Assembly (NCBI GenBank): GCA_037833965.1
Contig: AP031352.1
Location: 21,122,501-21,186,500, forward strand
Origin: Marchantia polymorpha subsp. ruderalis
Taxonomy: Eukaryota; Streptophyta; Marchantiopsida; Marchantiales; Marchantiaceae
Length of the DNA: 64,000 nucleotides
Direction: 5' to 3'
The translations under genes and the position numbers were made by a program. The number at the start of each line of letters is the position of its first letter. Positions within the stretch are counted from its first letter, which is position 1. Positions 6,446 to 15,886 of this stretch are shown here, piece after piece. Below the pieces are notes generated by a model, which was not told where the DNA came from, searched no databases, and was given only the letters and a program-made list of their open reading frames with translations.

Positions 6446-9277
6446 ATGTCGACTGGGGCTGGCGGGAGCAATCTAAGTGCTAGGGCTGTCCGCAAGTTCC
6501 GACGAGATTCAGAGAAGGCCGTGGAAGAGACACGGCGTCAAAACAAGAAAACACCAAGAAGAGTACCTAAGCCTAGTTCGGCCGACATCCTTGGGGAACC
6601 TACCCCCGGCGACTCGGAACCAAACTTGGTGCTTACAGTTCTACTAGATATTCCTTGCACGGACCCGCCTAGTGAAGTAGAACCGACCGCCCGAGGACCG
6701 TCGACAGACACACTGATGGCGGACGGACAAGCCAATGTGCGGCTACCTCAGCCGATTACTAAACATTCCTACCCGAAGTACAAAGGAAGTGGGGATGACG
6801 ACGATGCAGATTCATACATCAAGTTATTCGAGTCGGTGTCTATTGCCAATCGCGAGATCGCAGACGACGACCGACTAAGGATCTTTCCAAGCCTTCTGCG
6901 GAAGAAAGCGAGGAGTTGGTATAATCACGAGAGCATCGATCCGACTGGGTTGACAACATGGGTCCAGCTGAAGGAGAAGTTCCTTCGTCGCTTTCGCGAG
7001 CTCGGCTACGACAGCCGGGTTTTGACGAAGTTACGTAATTTGCAGCGAGAGAAGAAGGAGAGTCTGCGTGACTACACTGAGAGATTTCTGGACCTCCTCG
7101 ACAGAATACCGAAAACAGGACCAGGGTCCCCTTTCTCGGTACAACAAGCTGTGGATTGGTACGTGACCGGTTTAACTCGGGAGATGGAGACTTTTTGCCG
7201 ACGCAGCAAGTGCGACACTATTGAGGATGTGATTGCATCGGCAGAAGCCTTCGAAACTTCCACTCTCAACCGAAGAGGGAGAGAGAGAAGGGAGTCGAAG
7301 GAGCGCAAACCGAAAGGAGGGCGAAGACGGCGTAGAGGTACAACTCCGTCATCGGAGGAATCGTCTTCGGACGAGAACCGTTCTTCATCCGAAGAAGAGG
7401 AAACCTCATCGTCGGAGGAGGAGAAGAAGAGGAAGAAGCATGGGTCAGCAAAGAAAAAGGGCATCCGACGAGTGACTACGGACAGAGCGCCGGGAGATAT
7501 AGCTTCGAAGATGGAGACCCTGGTGAAGGACTTCGCCGATCTCAAGGTTCAAGTGGTAGGCGGGCATGATCGCAGAAAATCACCCGGGAGAGTGCGAGCG
7601 AACTTATGGTGTACTACGTGCGGGGCGGTGGGACATGCAAACACCGAGTGCCTTACCACCCGGCCGTCATATCCAGTCAACGCAGTAGAGTGGGCGCAAC
7701 CGTACTATGGAGAGCACCCTCAGTACTATGGAGAGGCTAGCGAAGAGACAGCCTACGCCGTCCAGTCGGTGCCTACCCCTCCTGCAGTTTCAGCAATGCA
7801 AGTCCCACGATATATTCCGGTGGATCGGGCCACTACGGTACCTGTGAGGCGGAGAGCACCTCCAGGGACGTTTGACCCACCGCCACCGCGAGCTTGTTAT
7901 AATTGCGGGGAAGTTGGGCACTTCTCACCGCAGTGTCCCCATCCAAAAAGGCGAAACGATTATGCTCCGACATGTAGTAATTGCAAGAAGGTCGGGCACA
8001 CTGCGCCAGAGTGTGATCAGCCACCAGTCCCTCGGCCAGTGGTACGATTTGTGAACACTCCTGCCAAGGAGGACGTGCAAGTTAACCAGGTCGAAGTAGG
8101 TTCAGACGGGGATGGCGAAGACGAAGAATGGCCGGCTGAAGAGGTTATGTGCGCACGGGTCGAAACTCGTAGCTCCAAGAAATCCAAGGAGCAAGAGCGT
8201 GACACTCGCAAGCACGAACGGAGAACCGCCGACCGGACGGGAAAAGGAAAGGAGAAGACATCCAGCAAGTCCGACTCGCGACCTGCTCGGAAGTCTTCGG
8301 CTACGCGGGAGGCACCAGCAGTGCGCCCCCAGACAGCAGTCGAGGACGAGCCAGTGCGCCTACTGAAACGGGACTATGCTCCGGATATCCGCAACGAGGT
8401 AACCAACCTGTTGAAGGAAGCGATCCGCACGCAAAAGGACCCACCGCGGCCAGACTTGACATCCTCCCTTGGGGCGAAGTTGGCAGCCACCGTGGAACCT
8501 CGCAGAGCGTCGCCGACCCCGGTGCCCCAACGCGCCCACTATGACTTGGTTGAAGATCTCGGGAGTCGAAAAGTGAACATTACGTTCAAGCAGCTCTTGG
8601 AGGACAATAAGACGTATCGGAGGATGTTGATGCTTTCGCTACGGCATCCGCGGAAGCCGCGCGCATCCACATCCTCTCAAGTATATCAAGTGGAGAGCGA
8701 AGACCAAGGGCCACCCGAGATCGATGTGGAGATAGCAGGATGTTGTGTACGCAGAGTGCCAATCGACTCTGGATCAGGAGTCAACATAATGACGGAGGAT
8801 ACAGCGAGAGCCTTGGGGTTCAGTCAATACGAACCCTCGAAGCGTGTGTTGAGATTAGCGGATCAGACGCGGAGAATGCCTGCAGGTATGCTGCGCAATG
8901 TCAAGACAACCATCGGGGGTGCGGACTTTCGGTTGACGTATATCATCCTTCAGCCGATGATGAAGCAGGGCTATGACGTTCTGCTCGGGCGACCATGGCT
9001 ATATGGTGCACAAGTCAGATGTGATTGGCGAAGACATCGCCTTAAGTTTCCTCACCCTTCGGAACTGACCAAAACCATTACGGTGCCCTGGAATAGGGTC
9101 AGGCACGAAGGAGAGACCCCATCGACAAGTGCAGGTTACACATCGGGCGAGGACAGTGAGTCGACCGCGCGATCGGATTCCAGTGGTACCGAATCCGATT
9201 ACTTCGTAGGATTCGTTGCCTGCTGTTCGGTGGAAGAAGAAGAAGAGACGGAAGCTATTCAGCCGGAAGACGAATAG
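6446..9277 (+). CDS. gag-pro: Gag-protease polyprotein of element B (943 aa)
   Basis: Residues about 105-275 are a retrotransposon Gag (capsid) domain (KKARSWYNHES, LKEKFLRRFRELG, LRDYTERFLDLL). About 275-345 is a highly charged R/K/E/S-rich nucleocapsid-like segment. Three CX2CX4HX4C zinc knuckles follow near residues 389, 483 and 508. A retropepsin-type aspartic protease lies at about 755-870, with catalytic DSGSG near 772 and the ILLGRPW-type flap (VLLGRPWLYG). The ATG is the first after the primer site and keeps the whole Gag domain. The ORF ends in a UAG followed by CAATTA, and pol continues in the same frame, so most translation should give Gag-Pro and a fraction Gag-Pro-Pol. It acts in the cytoplasmic virus-like particle. 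No disabling mutation is seen. Confidence 0.93.
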   Translation: MSTGAGGSNLSARAVRKFRRDSEKAVEETRRQNKKTPRRVPKPSSADILGEPTPGDSEPNLVLTVLLDIPCTDPPSEVEPTARGPSTDTLMADGQANVRLPQPITKHSYPKYKGSGDDDDADSYIKLFESVSIANREIADDDRLRIFPSLLRKKARSWYNHESIDPTGLTTWVQLKEKFLRRFRELGYDSRVLTKLRNLQREKKESLRDYTERFLDLLDRIPKTGPGSPFSVQQAVDWYVTGLTREMETFCRRSKCDTIEDVIASAEAFETSTLNRRGRERRESKERKPKGGRRRRRGTTPSSEESSSDENRSSSEEEETSSSEEEKKRKKHGSAKKKGIRRVTTDRAPGDIASKMETLVKDFADLKVQVVGGHDRRKSPGRVRANLWCTTCGAVGHANTECLTTRPSYPVNAVEWAQPYYGEHPQYYGEASEETAYAVQSVPTPPAVSAMQVPRYIPVDRATTVPVRRRAPPGTFDPPPPRACYNCGEVGHFSPQCPHPKRRNDYAPTCSNCKKVGHTAPECDQPPVPRPVVRFVNTPAKEDVQVNQVEVGSDGDGEDEEWPAEEVMCARVETRSSKKSKEQERDTRKHERRTADRTGKGKEKTSSKSDSRPARKSSATREAPAVRPQTAVEDEPVRLLKRDYAPDIRNEVTNLLKEAIRTQKDPPRPDLTSSLGAKLAATVEPRRASPTPVPQRAHYDLVEDLGSRKVNITFKQLLEDNKTYRRMLMLSLRHPRKPRASTSSQVYQVESEDQGPPEIDVEIAGCCVRRVPIDSGSGVNIMTEDTARALGFSQYEPSKRVLRLADQTRRMPAGMLRNVKTTIGGADFRLTYIILQPMMKQGYDVLLGRPWLYGAQVRCDWRRHRLKFPHPSELTKTITVPWNRVRHEGETPSTSAGYTSGEDSESTARSDSSGTESDYFVGFVACCSVEEEEETEAIQPEDE

Positions 9278-9283
9278 CAATTA
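9275..9283 (+). promoter_or_regulatory. Programmed stop-codon readthrough site between gag-pro and pol
   Basis: TAG CAA TTA matches the UAG-CAR-YYA readthrough motif known from tobacco mosaic virus. Gag-pro and pol are in the same frame, with no other stop between them and no ATG at the start of pol. The identical nine bases occur at the same place in B-rev (27571-27579). Confidence 0.85.
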
Positions 9284-12118
9284 ACTGTGGGACTGGGAAG
9301 GAGTGAGACGAGTCACACTGAGGGCATTGTCGACCCTAGTGACTGTCATGAAGTACAACTCAGTCCCGGCAAATGCTTGAAGGTATCAAGCGCAGTGAGA
9401 GGAGACGAGCTAAGGAAAGTACAGGCGTTCCTTAGCCACTATGTCGACGTCTTCGCTTGGAAGATCGAAGACATGAAGGGGATACCCGCACGATATGGGG
9501 AACACCGTATCGATTTACTGGACGACTCAGTACCCATACGACAGCGCCAGTATCGCCTCAACCCAAAGTACTCCTTGCTAGTGAAAGAGGAGATAGATAA
9601 GTACTTGAGCGCTGGTATTATTTATCCTGTGCTCAGCAGCGAGTGGGTGTCGCCGATTGTTATCGTACCTAAGAAGTTGACGGGTAAGATACGAGTGTGT
9701 CAGGATTTCCGGAAGTTGAATGCAGCAACACGCAAGGATCATCACCCGTTACCATTCACGGATGCCATTCTAGACCATGTTGCCGGACATGAATGTTATA
9801 GCTTCCTGGATGGGTTCTCAGGTTACAATCAGGTGTCTATCCGTGAACAGGACAAGGATAAAACTACGTTCACAACCGACTGGGGAACTTACGCATACCA
9901 CAAGATGCCCTTCGGTCTGTGCAACGCGCCTGCCACCTTTCAACGGATGATGACCAATATCTTTCAGGAACAACTGAGGAAGTTCCTGGAGATATTCATA
10001 GATGACTTCTGTGTCTTTGGGAAGCGGTCTGAACACCTAAGTCACTTGAAGCAGACCTTCGATAAATGTAGAGAGAGTAGTTTATCACTGCATCCCGAGA
10101 AGTGCTTTTTCTTCATGACTAGTGGGATCTTGTTGGGTCATCGGGTCTCGGCAGAAGGCATTGCGGTGGACATCGAGAAGGTCAAGGTTATACTCGAGCT
10201 TGAGCCACCCACGAATCTAAGAGAGCTGCGAGCATTCCTGGGTCATGTGGGCTACTACCGAAGATTCATACACATGTATGCAATACTGGCGGCGGACCTG
10301 ACCAAGTTGTTGAAGAAGGACGAGCCTTATGCTTGGGGTGCGAACCAGCAGACAGCATTTGAAGCTCTGAAAGCGAAACTCACGACTGCTCCCGTACTAA
10401 GGAGTCCAGACTGGAATCGACCATTCCATGTTTACGTTGACACTTCGGCATTCGCCATCGGTGTAGTACTGAGTCAAAAGGATGACAACAAAAAGGACTA
10501 CCCGATCTACTTCGCGAGCCGACAGCTGTCTCTAGCAGAGCGGAAGTACACCACGACGGAGAGAGAAGCGTTGGGGATGGTATACTCCTGTAAGAAGTTC
10601 CGTCACTACCTAATCTGTTACGAGTTTGTGTTCCATGTGGACCACTACGCATTGCAACACCTAGTCAAGAAAGCCGACCTATCCGGTCGAATCGCCAGGT
10701 GGGTGTTGTTACTACAAGAGTTCACCTACACAGTCCAGACCAGGAAAGGGGTGCACCACGAAAATGCGGATTACTTGTCCCGATTATGGACCCAGCCGAC
10801 AGAGGAGGAATTGGTGGACGATTTTCCAGATGAAGAGTTATTTCAGTTGTCTGCAGGACATGAGTCCCGCTATGCCGACCTGTATCGATATCTGTTAACC
10901 CTCCAGTGCCCCGAGGGCATGGATTTGGAACAGCGAACTGTCTTTACTCATAAGGCAGGCCCGTATCAACTCCAGCAGGGGGTTTTGTTCAAGAAGATGG
11001 CGGATGAGCGCTTATGCAGATGCCTGGAGGAATCAGAAGTACCAAGAATAGTGAGTGCGATGCATACAGAGGAGGCGGGTGGACACTATGCCACCAGGAA
11101 CACGGTCACAAAGATCCTAAACGCGGGGTATTGGTGGCCGACCATGTTTAAGGATGTTCTCGATTACATCCGCAAGTGCGACAGTTGCCAGAGGACGGGG
11201 AGACCGACGCCTACAACACGCTGGCCTCTGACTCCCATCATGCCTCTAGCACCTTTCGAAAAGTGGGGTATTGACTTTGTAGGGCCGATACAACCAGTGA
11301 CTAGAAGTACACGAAGGCGCTACATTCTGGTAGCAACGGACTACGCCACCAAAATGGTAGAGGCCAGAGCCACCAGAAAGGATGATGCTGCCACAGTGGC
11401 AGCATTCTTGTTTGAGTCGATCATCACACGCTACGGATGTCCCTTAGAACTAGTCAGCGACCGGGGCACGCATTTTCTGAATCAGATCATCGAAGATCTG
11501 ACACGGTATTTCCACATCAAGCACCGGAAGACTACTCCATATAATCCCAAGGCAAATGGACTGACGGAGAAGTCCAATGGTCTGCTGTGTAAAATACTAC
11601 TCAAGGTCACGGTGAATCACGCTCACGACTGGGATACGAAGCTAGCAGCCGCTCTATGGGCGTACCGCACAGCTGAGAAGATCACGACCAAACAGACACC
11701 ATACTTTCTAGTGTATGGGCAACACCCGATCCTCCCAATCGAATTTGAAGTACCCACCCATCGAACGATGGATTTGCAGAGGATGGGCGCAGAGGAGAGT
11801 CAGCTCTACAGGTTACAGGAGGTCATGCTGCTGGATGAGCGGAGAAGAGACGCCGAAGATCGCACCAGGAAAATCCAGCTCCGCCGAAAGGAGAGATACG
11901 ATAAAAAGATCAAACCGGTACTCCTGCAGGCGGGTGATTTGGCATTGCTCTACGACAGCAGACATGCCAGGTTCCCAGGCAAACTGCACCTAAGATGGAT
12001 GGGACCTTACAGGGTTGTCGAAGTCTTCCCGAATGGGTCCATCCAACTTGCGGACCTGGCCGGCGATTTGTTAGGCACCCGAGTGAACGGGTGGCGGTTG
12101 AAGAAATACCACATGTGA
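9278..12118 (+). CDS. pol: Pol polyprotein of element B: RT, RNase H, integrase
   Basis: The frame is open from the codon after the UAG; the first residues have no ATG, consistent with synthesis as a Gag-Pol fusion. Reverse transcriptase: SEWVSPIVIVPKK, DFRKLN, MPFGLCNAPATFQRMM and catalytic FIDDFC (near 9995). RNase H: YVDTSAFAIGVVLSQ, TEREALG and HVDHYAL. Integrase: HHCC zinc finger (about 11060-11190), then a D, D-35-E triad in GIDFVG (about 11270), SDRGTHF (about 11457) and GLTEKSN (about 11562). A GPY/F-like module (MGPYRVVEV) closes the protein; no chromodomain follows. FIDDFC and the tRNA-Asp primer point to the Athila-like branch. All catalytic residues are present, so the element looks coding-competent. 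About 945 codons. Confidence 0.95.
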   Translation, partial: QLTVGLGRSETSHTEGIVDPSDCHEVQLSPGKCLKVSSAVRGDELRKVQAFLSHYVDVFAWKIEDMKGIPARYGEHRIDLLDDSVPIRQRQYRLNPKYSLLVKEEIDKYLSAGIIYPVLSSEWVSPIVIVPKKLTGKIRVCQDFRKLNAATRKDHHPLPFTDAILDHVAGHECYSFLDGFSGYNQVSIREQDKDKTTFTTDWGTYAYHKMPFGLCNAPATFQRMMTNIFQEQLRKFLEIFIDDFCVFGKRSEHLSHLKQTFDKCRESSLSLHPEKCFFFMTSGILLGHRVSAEGIAVDIEKVKVILELEPPTNLRELRAFLGHVGYYRRFIHMYAILAADLTKLLKKDEPYAWGANQQTAFEALKAKLTTAPVLRSPDWNRPFHVYVDTSAFAIGVVLSQKDDNKKDYPIYFASRQLSLAERKYTTTEREALGMVYSCKKFRHYLICYEFVFHVDHYALQHLVKKADLSGRIARWVLLLQEFTYTVQTRKGVHHENADYLSRLWTQPTEEELVDDFPDEELFQLSAGHESRYADLYRYLLTLQCPEGMDLEQRTVFTHKAGPYQLQQGVLFKKMADERLCRCLEESEVPRIVSAMHTEEAGGHYATRNTVTKILNAGYWWPTMFKDVLDYIRKCDSCQRTGRPTPTTRWPLTPIMPLAPFEKWGIDFVGPIQPVTRSTRRRYILVATDYATKMVEARATRKDDAATVAAFLFESIITRYGCPLELVSDRGTHFLNQIIEDLTRYFHIKHRKTTPYNPKANGLTEKSNGLLCKILLKVTVNHAHDWDTKLAAALWAYRTAEKITTKQTPYFLVYGQHPILPIEFEVPTHRTMDLQRMGAEESQLYRLQEVMLLDERRRDAEDRTRKIQLRRKERYDKKIKPVLLQAGDLALLYDSRHARFPGKLHLRWMGPYRVVEVFPNGSIQLADLAGDLLGTRVNGWRLKKYHM

Positions 12119-12140
12119 GTGTTCGCGTGGGCGCTCACAA

Positions 12141-12155
12141 TTGAGGAGGGGGGCA
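12141..12155 (+). promoter_or_regulatory. Polypurine tract of element B
   Basis: A purine run, GAGGAGGGGGG (12143-12153), followed by CA lies directly before the 3' LTR start TGTGG at 12156; this is the plus-strand primer. The same tract occurs at the same place in B-rev (complement of about 24664-24677). Confidence 0.8.
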
Positions 12156-13341
12156 TGTGGTACCCCACTTTTGGCAATTTTGAGAAAATTAAAACATTTT
12201 TTGGAAAACTGTACCCTGGCAGCATTGTAAATAGCCTTCGGTACATCAAAACAGAGTGCATCCGGAAGATCGCGGGGATTCTCGAGGGATCTTGTAGAAT
12301 CTGGGATTTGGGGTGCCGCAGCAAGCACAGGCACCACCCTCCCTGCGAGCTCCGCAGTTAGGATCTCTACGGCGCAAGGCGCAAAACCCGCCTTCGGAGG
12401 TTGCGGCCGCGGCTGTAGGGAAACCCCCGTAATTAGGTAAACCCTCGGGCGCCTTGACCAAGTTAGGGTCCGGTTGGAAAGAGCTCGACGCGCTGATTCT
12501 AACGAGCCCCAGAGCGCTTGGAACGGACGAGGACTTAGGGAGTTATCGCTACTGGAAGAAACGGAGGCGGTCGCCTACGGCGGAAGGAGTTCGCCACCGG
12601 CGCGAATTCCGCCTACGCGGAAGGGGGATTCAAGTTTTGTCCTATGCGCGGACGAAGGCGTTCGCCTGTGCACAGGCACTTCGGCGTCGGCGGGAAATCC
12701 GCCTTGGGCCCTAGAAATGCGCCTTGTGAGGTAGAAAGTGTACGGCGCCTTCCGCGCCAGCGCAGCACAGCGTACGTCGGAAGAGCCGCCAGAGTAATCC
12801 AATAGGTACGGACCGTGCGGACGGCACGGGTGGATGCGCTCTTGGACGGACGGAGTTGCGGCGGCGGAAGCGCCGACGGAGAGACAAGGAACGGACAGAC
12901 TGGACGGAGACGGCTGACCACGGTCAACGCCTTCCGCGCCAGCGCAGCGCCGCGGACGGAGTTCGCCTGCGCACAGGCGAACGCCTGTGCACAGGAGGAT
13001 GTTCAAGTTCCGCGCCGGCGGAGAATCCGCCGAGGCCCCTGCCTGCGCACAGGCAGGAGTTGAATTTTTGTCCGACATGCGGACGCACGCGTCAAGGCAG
13101 AAGGAGATTGGCCGAAGGGCGGTACGAACAAGTGTACCGCGCAAGGCGGAAAACTCGCCTTCGGCGCTACGCCCCCATGTCCGGAGGGTGACACGCTCGC
13201 GGAGTTCAAATCCGCCAATTCGAGCGTGAGAGTTTAATCGACGACGGCGGAGCGTGAAGCCGCGCGTGAGAGCGAAGACCGTTCCAGCGTACAGCCGGCG
13301 CGGCCATCAAGTGAGACGTTCTTCACGACCAAGAGACGACC

Positions 13342-14865
13342 ATGACCTTCGACCGGGCGGTGGAGAGCGTCCCATTCTTGAATTCGCGATTCCAATCTCT
13401 AGTGCGCGCTGCGCGCATCCATCTGCTGGCTGCGGACCATTCTCGTCGTCGTCGCACAGGAGATTTCTTGTTGATTGAGGGAGAAGTGAGTGCGCGTGAT
13501 TTGGAATTGAGAGCGATTAGAGTTTGCCGAGAGAGAAAGAAACGCGGACAGTGCGGAAGTAGAATGAGCGGGCGAGCGAACCCCAGGAACGCAATGACGA
13601 GACCGAGCAGATTGCGGATGGTGCCACTTCGCCTGCCGCAGAACGGGCTGCGCGCTTTCGAAGAGCGCTTAATAGCAAGAAAGCTCGATTTCTTGCTATG
13701 GGGATGGAATTACATCTGCGCGAATATGGTGCGCGAGTGGCTAGAGCCACAGGGACCACCCTCGCGCGGATTGCGTCCGCATGTTGATCGGTGGACAGTC
13801 CAAGATTGGGCGCAGGCGTTGGGAAGATGTGCTGGCATGCCAGGGCATCTCCTTTTCGACAGCGAGAGCATCAAGGTGACCAAGCAAGAAGAGGCGCAAT
13901 TTGTGGAGCTGTTCAAGACCGGGAGGTCTACCAAGAATGGGTACAGGACCCGTGATTACAAAGATCGATTTCGCCGGACTTTGTCCGCGGCGCTGATGCA
14001 ATTACTGCAGCCGCACCGCGCCTGCTACATCACATTGTGGCAGGTCTCTTTTGTGGAGTGCGTCATCGAGGGAACTCCAATTCACTGGGCGAGCATCCTG
14101 CACAGGGTGATGCGACAGCACCCGTTTGAGGAGAAGGGGGGAACTCTAAACCATCTTTCTCCTTTCCTCATCAATTTTTATCGACAGCGGAATTGTTTGA
14201 CAGCGGCGGAGCTTGAACATTTTCCGCCATTGTCCATCGACCATCCCGGGAAGTATGTGCGGGAGAACGAGGTCGACACTGATGCGGAGGAGTCCCCGAC
14301 TTCTACCCCATCGAGACGGAGAGACGAAGGGAGACACACCCCTGCAGCGCGAGTGCCGCGGAAGCGACGATGGAGGGAAGAGTCCGAAGAGGAGCAGCAT
14401 CAAGAACCCTCTGCTCCCATTCGACCGCGGCCGCTGTGCGAGCCATACAGCCGGCCGAAGCAGAAGGCACGCAGACTGGTGTTGCCAGCTGACAGTGCAG
14501 ATACGGCGACGATTGCGACGGAGATAGGAAGTGCGTCGCCAGAGAGGCGAGAGGAAGCGCGGACGACCGCAGGAGCGACGGGCCACGCTGCAACCTCGTC
14601 GGGAGAGAGGCCGCCTACGGGCCAAGGGCCTCCGGAGTTACCACGTGCGATGCGGACAGATGTTCCGTTTGCGCACAGGCGAGGGGGAGGTGCCGCGGAC
14701 ACCTCCCTCGAGGGGGAGGTGTCCGCGGCGTTGCAGCGGTTGGGACTGCGTAGTCGAGCGGAAGAGTGGCAGGGTAGGGAGTTAGTGCGCGGCAGTCGGC
14801 CGCGCAGGAGACGTAGTACAGGTTCCGCGGAGTGTAGTGTAGCGTGGTTCCGTGCAGGCGTGTAG
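13342..14865 (+). CDS. U3 ORF of the 3' LTR, 507 aa, internally deleted in frame
   Basis: It has the same ATG and the same conserved N-terminal domain (residues 1-310) as the 1045-aa copy. Residues about 448-985 of the long form (most of the linker, the acidic stretch and the coiled coil) are missing, and only the final C-terminal segment (LEGEVSAALQRL to the basic end) remains. The loss is 538 codons exactly, so the frame is kept. The junction contains a short fold-back insertion. Near the 3' end of genomic RNA this copy would follow pol. Function is unknown, and the loss of the coiled coil probably alters it. Confidence 0.8.
   Translation: MTFDRAVESVPFLNSRFQSLVRAARIHLLAADHSRRRRTGDFLLIEGEVSARDLELRAIRVCRERKKRGQCGSRMSGRANPRNAMTRPSRLRMVPLRLPQNGLRAFEERLIARKLDFLLWGWNYICANMVREWLEPQGPPSRGLRPHVDRWTVQDWAQALGRCAGMPGHLLFDSESIKVTKQEEAQFVELFKTGRSTKNGYRTRDYKDRFRRTLSAALMQLLQPHRACYITLWQVSFVECVIEGTPIHWASILHRVMRQHPFEEKGGTLNHLSPFLINFYRQRNCLTAAELEHFPPLSIDHPGKYVRENEVDTDAEESPTSTPSRRRDEGRHTPAARVPRKRRWREESEEEQHQEPSAPIRPRPLCEPYSRPKQKARRLVLPADSADTATIATEIGSASPERREEARTTAGATGHAATSSGERPPTGQGPPELPRAMRTDVPFAHRRGGGAADTSLEGEVSAALQRLGLRSRAEEWQGRELVRGSRPRRRRSTGSAECSVAWFRAGV
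14682..14728 (+). other. Deletion junction with templated fold-back insert
   Basis: Arms CCGCGGACACCTCC (14693-14706) and GGAGGTGTCCGCGG (14715-14728) form a perfect 14 bp inverted repeat around an 8 bp loop. The right arm is native LTR sequence; the left arm is an inverted copy. It is preceded by AGGGGGAGGTG, a direct copy of the same region. Confidence 0.85.
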
Positions 14866-14901
14866 CGTAGTGCAGTGTAGTGTTAGGTAGGACTTAGAAG
14901 G

Positions 14902-14930
14902 TATAAAATAGTTCCAGGCGTTTTGCCTGG
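14902..14930 (+). promoter_or_regulatory. 3' LTR TATA box plus hairpin
   Basis: TATAAAATA (14902) and CCAGGC-GTTTT-GCCTGG (14914-14930), as in the 5' LTR. Confidence 0.75.
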
Positions 14931-15886
14931 GGTTCTTTCCCATCAGAAGTGCAGATCAGGAACCCATTTCCTTTGCGTGTTTGTGTCCTTGAGTTCTGTC
15001 ACCACGCACGAGGAGTTACAACTTAGCGTTCCGCATTTTGTAACTGAAGGCCTTCGGCCGAATGTTCAGAGCTAGTCCATTGGTTAGAGAATTGAGTAGT
15101 TCGGAACAGCACCTGCGGGTGACTGCCGATGCTCAGAGCCAGTGACTAGTTAGATACTTGAACAGTTTCGCCCCTACACCTTCGAGTGTTTCTTCCTGAT
15201 TGTACTCCCTTGGGATTTTTCCCCTGAATGCCAAAGTGAAGTTTTGCTACTTCGTGTAAGCCTTGGTTGTAAATTCAGGTTACGCTGCAGCAGGTGCCTT
15301 GAGGGTAACCCCTGTAGTATTTCTGGGAATGACAAGTGCCTGAGAATTCAAACTCTTCAATAGACTGTTGTTGTGTTACTGGAATGTTTCTCAGTGAGTC
15401 CTTCAGTGCGGACCTGTGTTCTCTGCGCGTTTTGTGAGTTGAGAGTGTTGTTCACCGCGTATGAGTGACTTCAATCCGAAGTAGGCAGTCCAAACCGGGT
15501 TTCCTACACTAGCAGCAAGCTAGTGGAAGTGTTGTAAAAGCCGGAGTTGGGAGTCACTGCCCGCAGCTTTGCCGAGTGTGCTCGCGAGAGACTTTTCCCC
15601 CCTGAAATCTGGAGTAGAGGTCCTAACGGATCTCTGGGTTGTGTTTCTGTAGTTTCAGGTGTGTGTGTGTGTGTTACGCTGCACTGTGCGACCTCCGAGT
15701 GCGCTCCGAGTGGACACTTGCAGTATTTCTGGGAGTGACAGTCGCCTGAGAATTCAAACTCATCAATAGTCTGTTAAACGTGACACTTTGTACCCTGTGT
15801 GTTCCTCTGTCCTTGTGGGTTCGACCTTTCTACCACTATATTGCAGTTTTAGCCTTTAGTGGGTTATTACATAAGAAGCCGAGGTT

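Larger units (their letters stand above)
1030..15871 (+). mobile_element. Element B: complete family-1 Ty3/gypsy retrotransposon with giant LTRs
   Basis: The order is 5' LTR (1030-6359, 5330 bp), 22 bp spacer, tRNA-Asp-type primer binding site (6382), gag-protease ORF, UAG readthrough site, pol ORF (RT-RNase H-integrase), polypurine tract and 3' LTR (12156-15871, 3716 bp). The LTRs have the same ends and differ by one 1614 bp deletion in the 3' copy plus about nine substitutions that I could find by eye over about 3.7 kb, so the insertion is young. Pol order (RT, RNase H, INT) is that of Ty3/gypsy (Metaviridae). It sits in the U3 ORF of LTR D. The flanks give only an imperfect duplication (GAAGG at 1025-1029; TAAGG at 15887-15891), the right one 15 bp beyond the LTR end. 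Confidence 0.95.
12156..15871 (+). repeat. 3' LTR of element B (3716 bp) with in-frame deletion in the U3 ORF
   Basis: Its ends match the 5' LTR. It is 1614 bp shorter, and the difference lies entirely inside the U3 ORF (14682-14706 junction). Outside the deletion I found about nine substitutions by eye. It is followed by 11 bp (15872-15882) identical to the first bases after the 5' LTR, then by LTR D sequence. Confidence 0.93.

Noticed and set aside
11938-12118. Chromodomain at the C-terminus of Pol (element B, and likewise element A)
   Set aside because: After the GPY/F-like module only a short tail remains, with no chromodomain aromatic cage motif.
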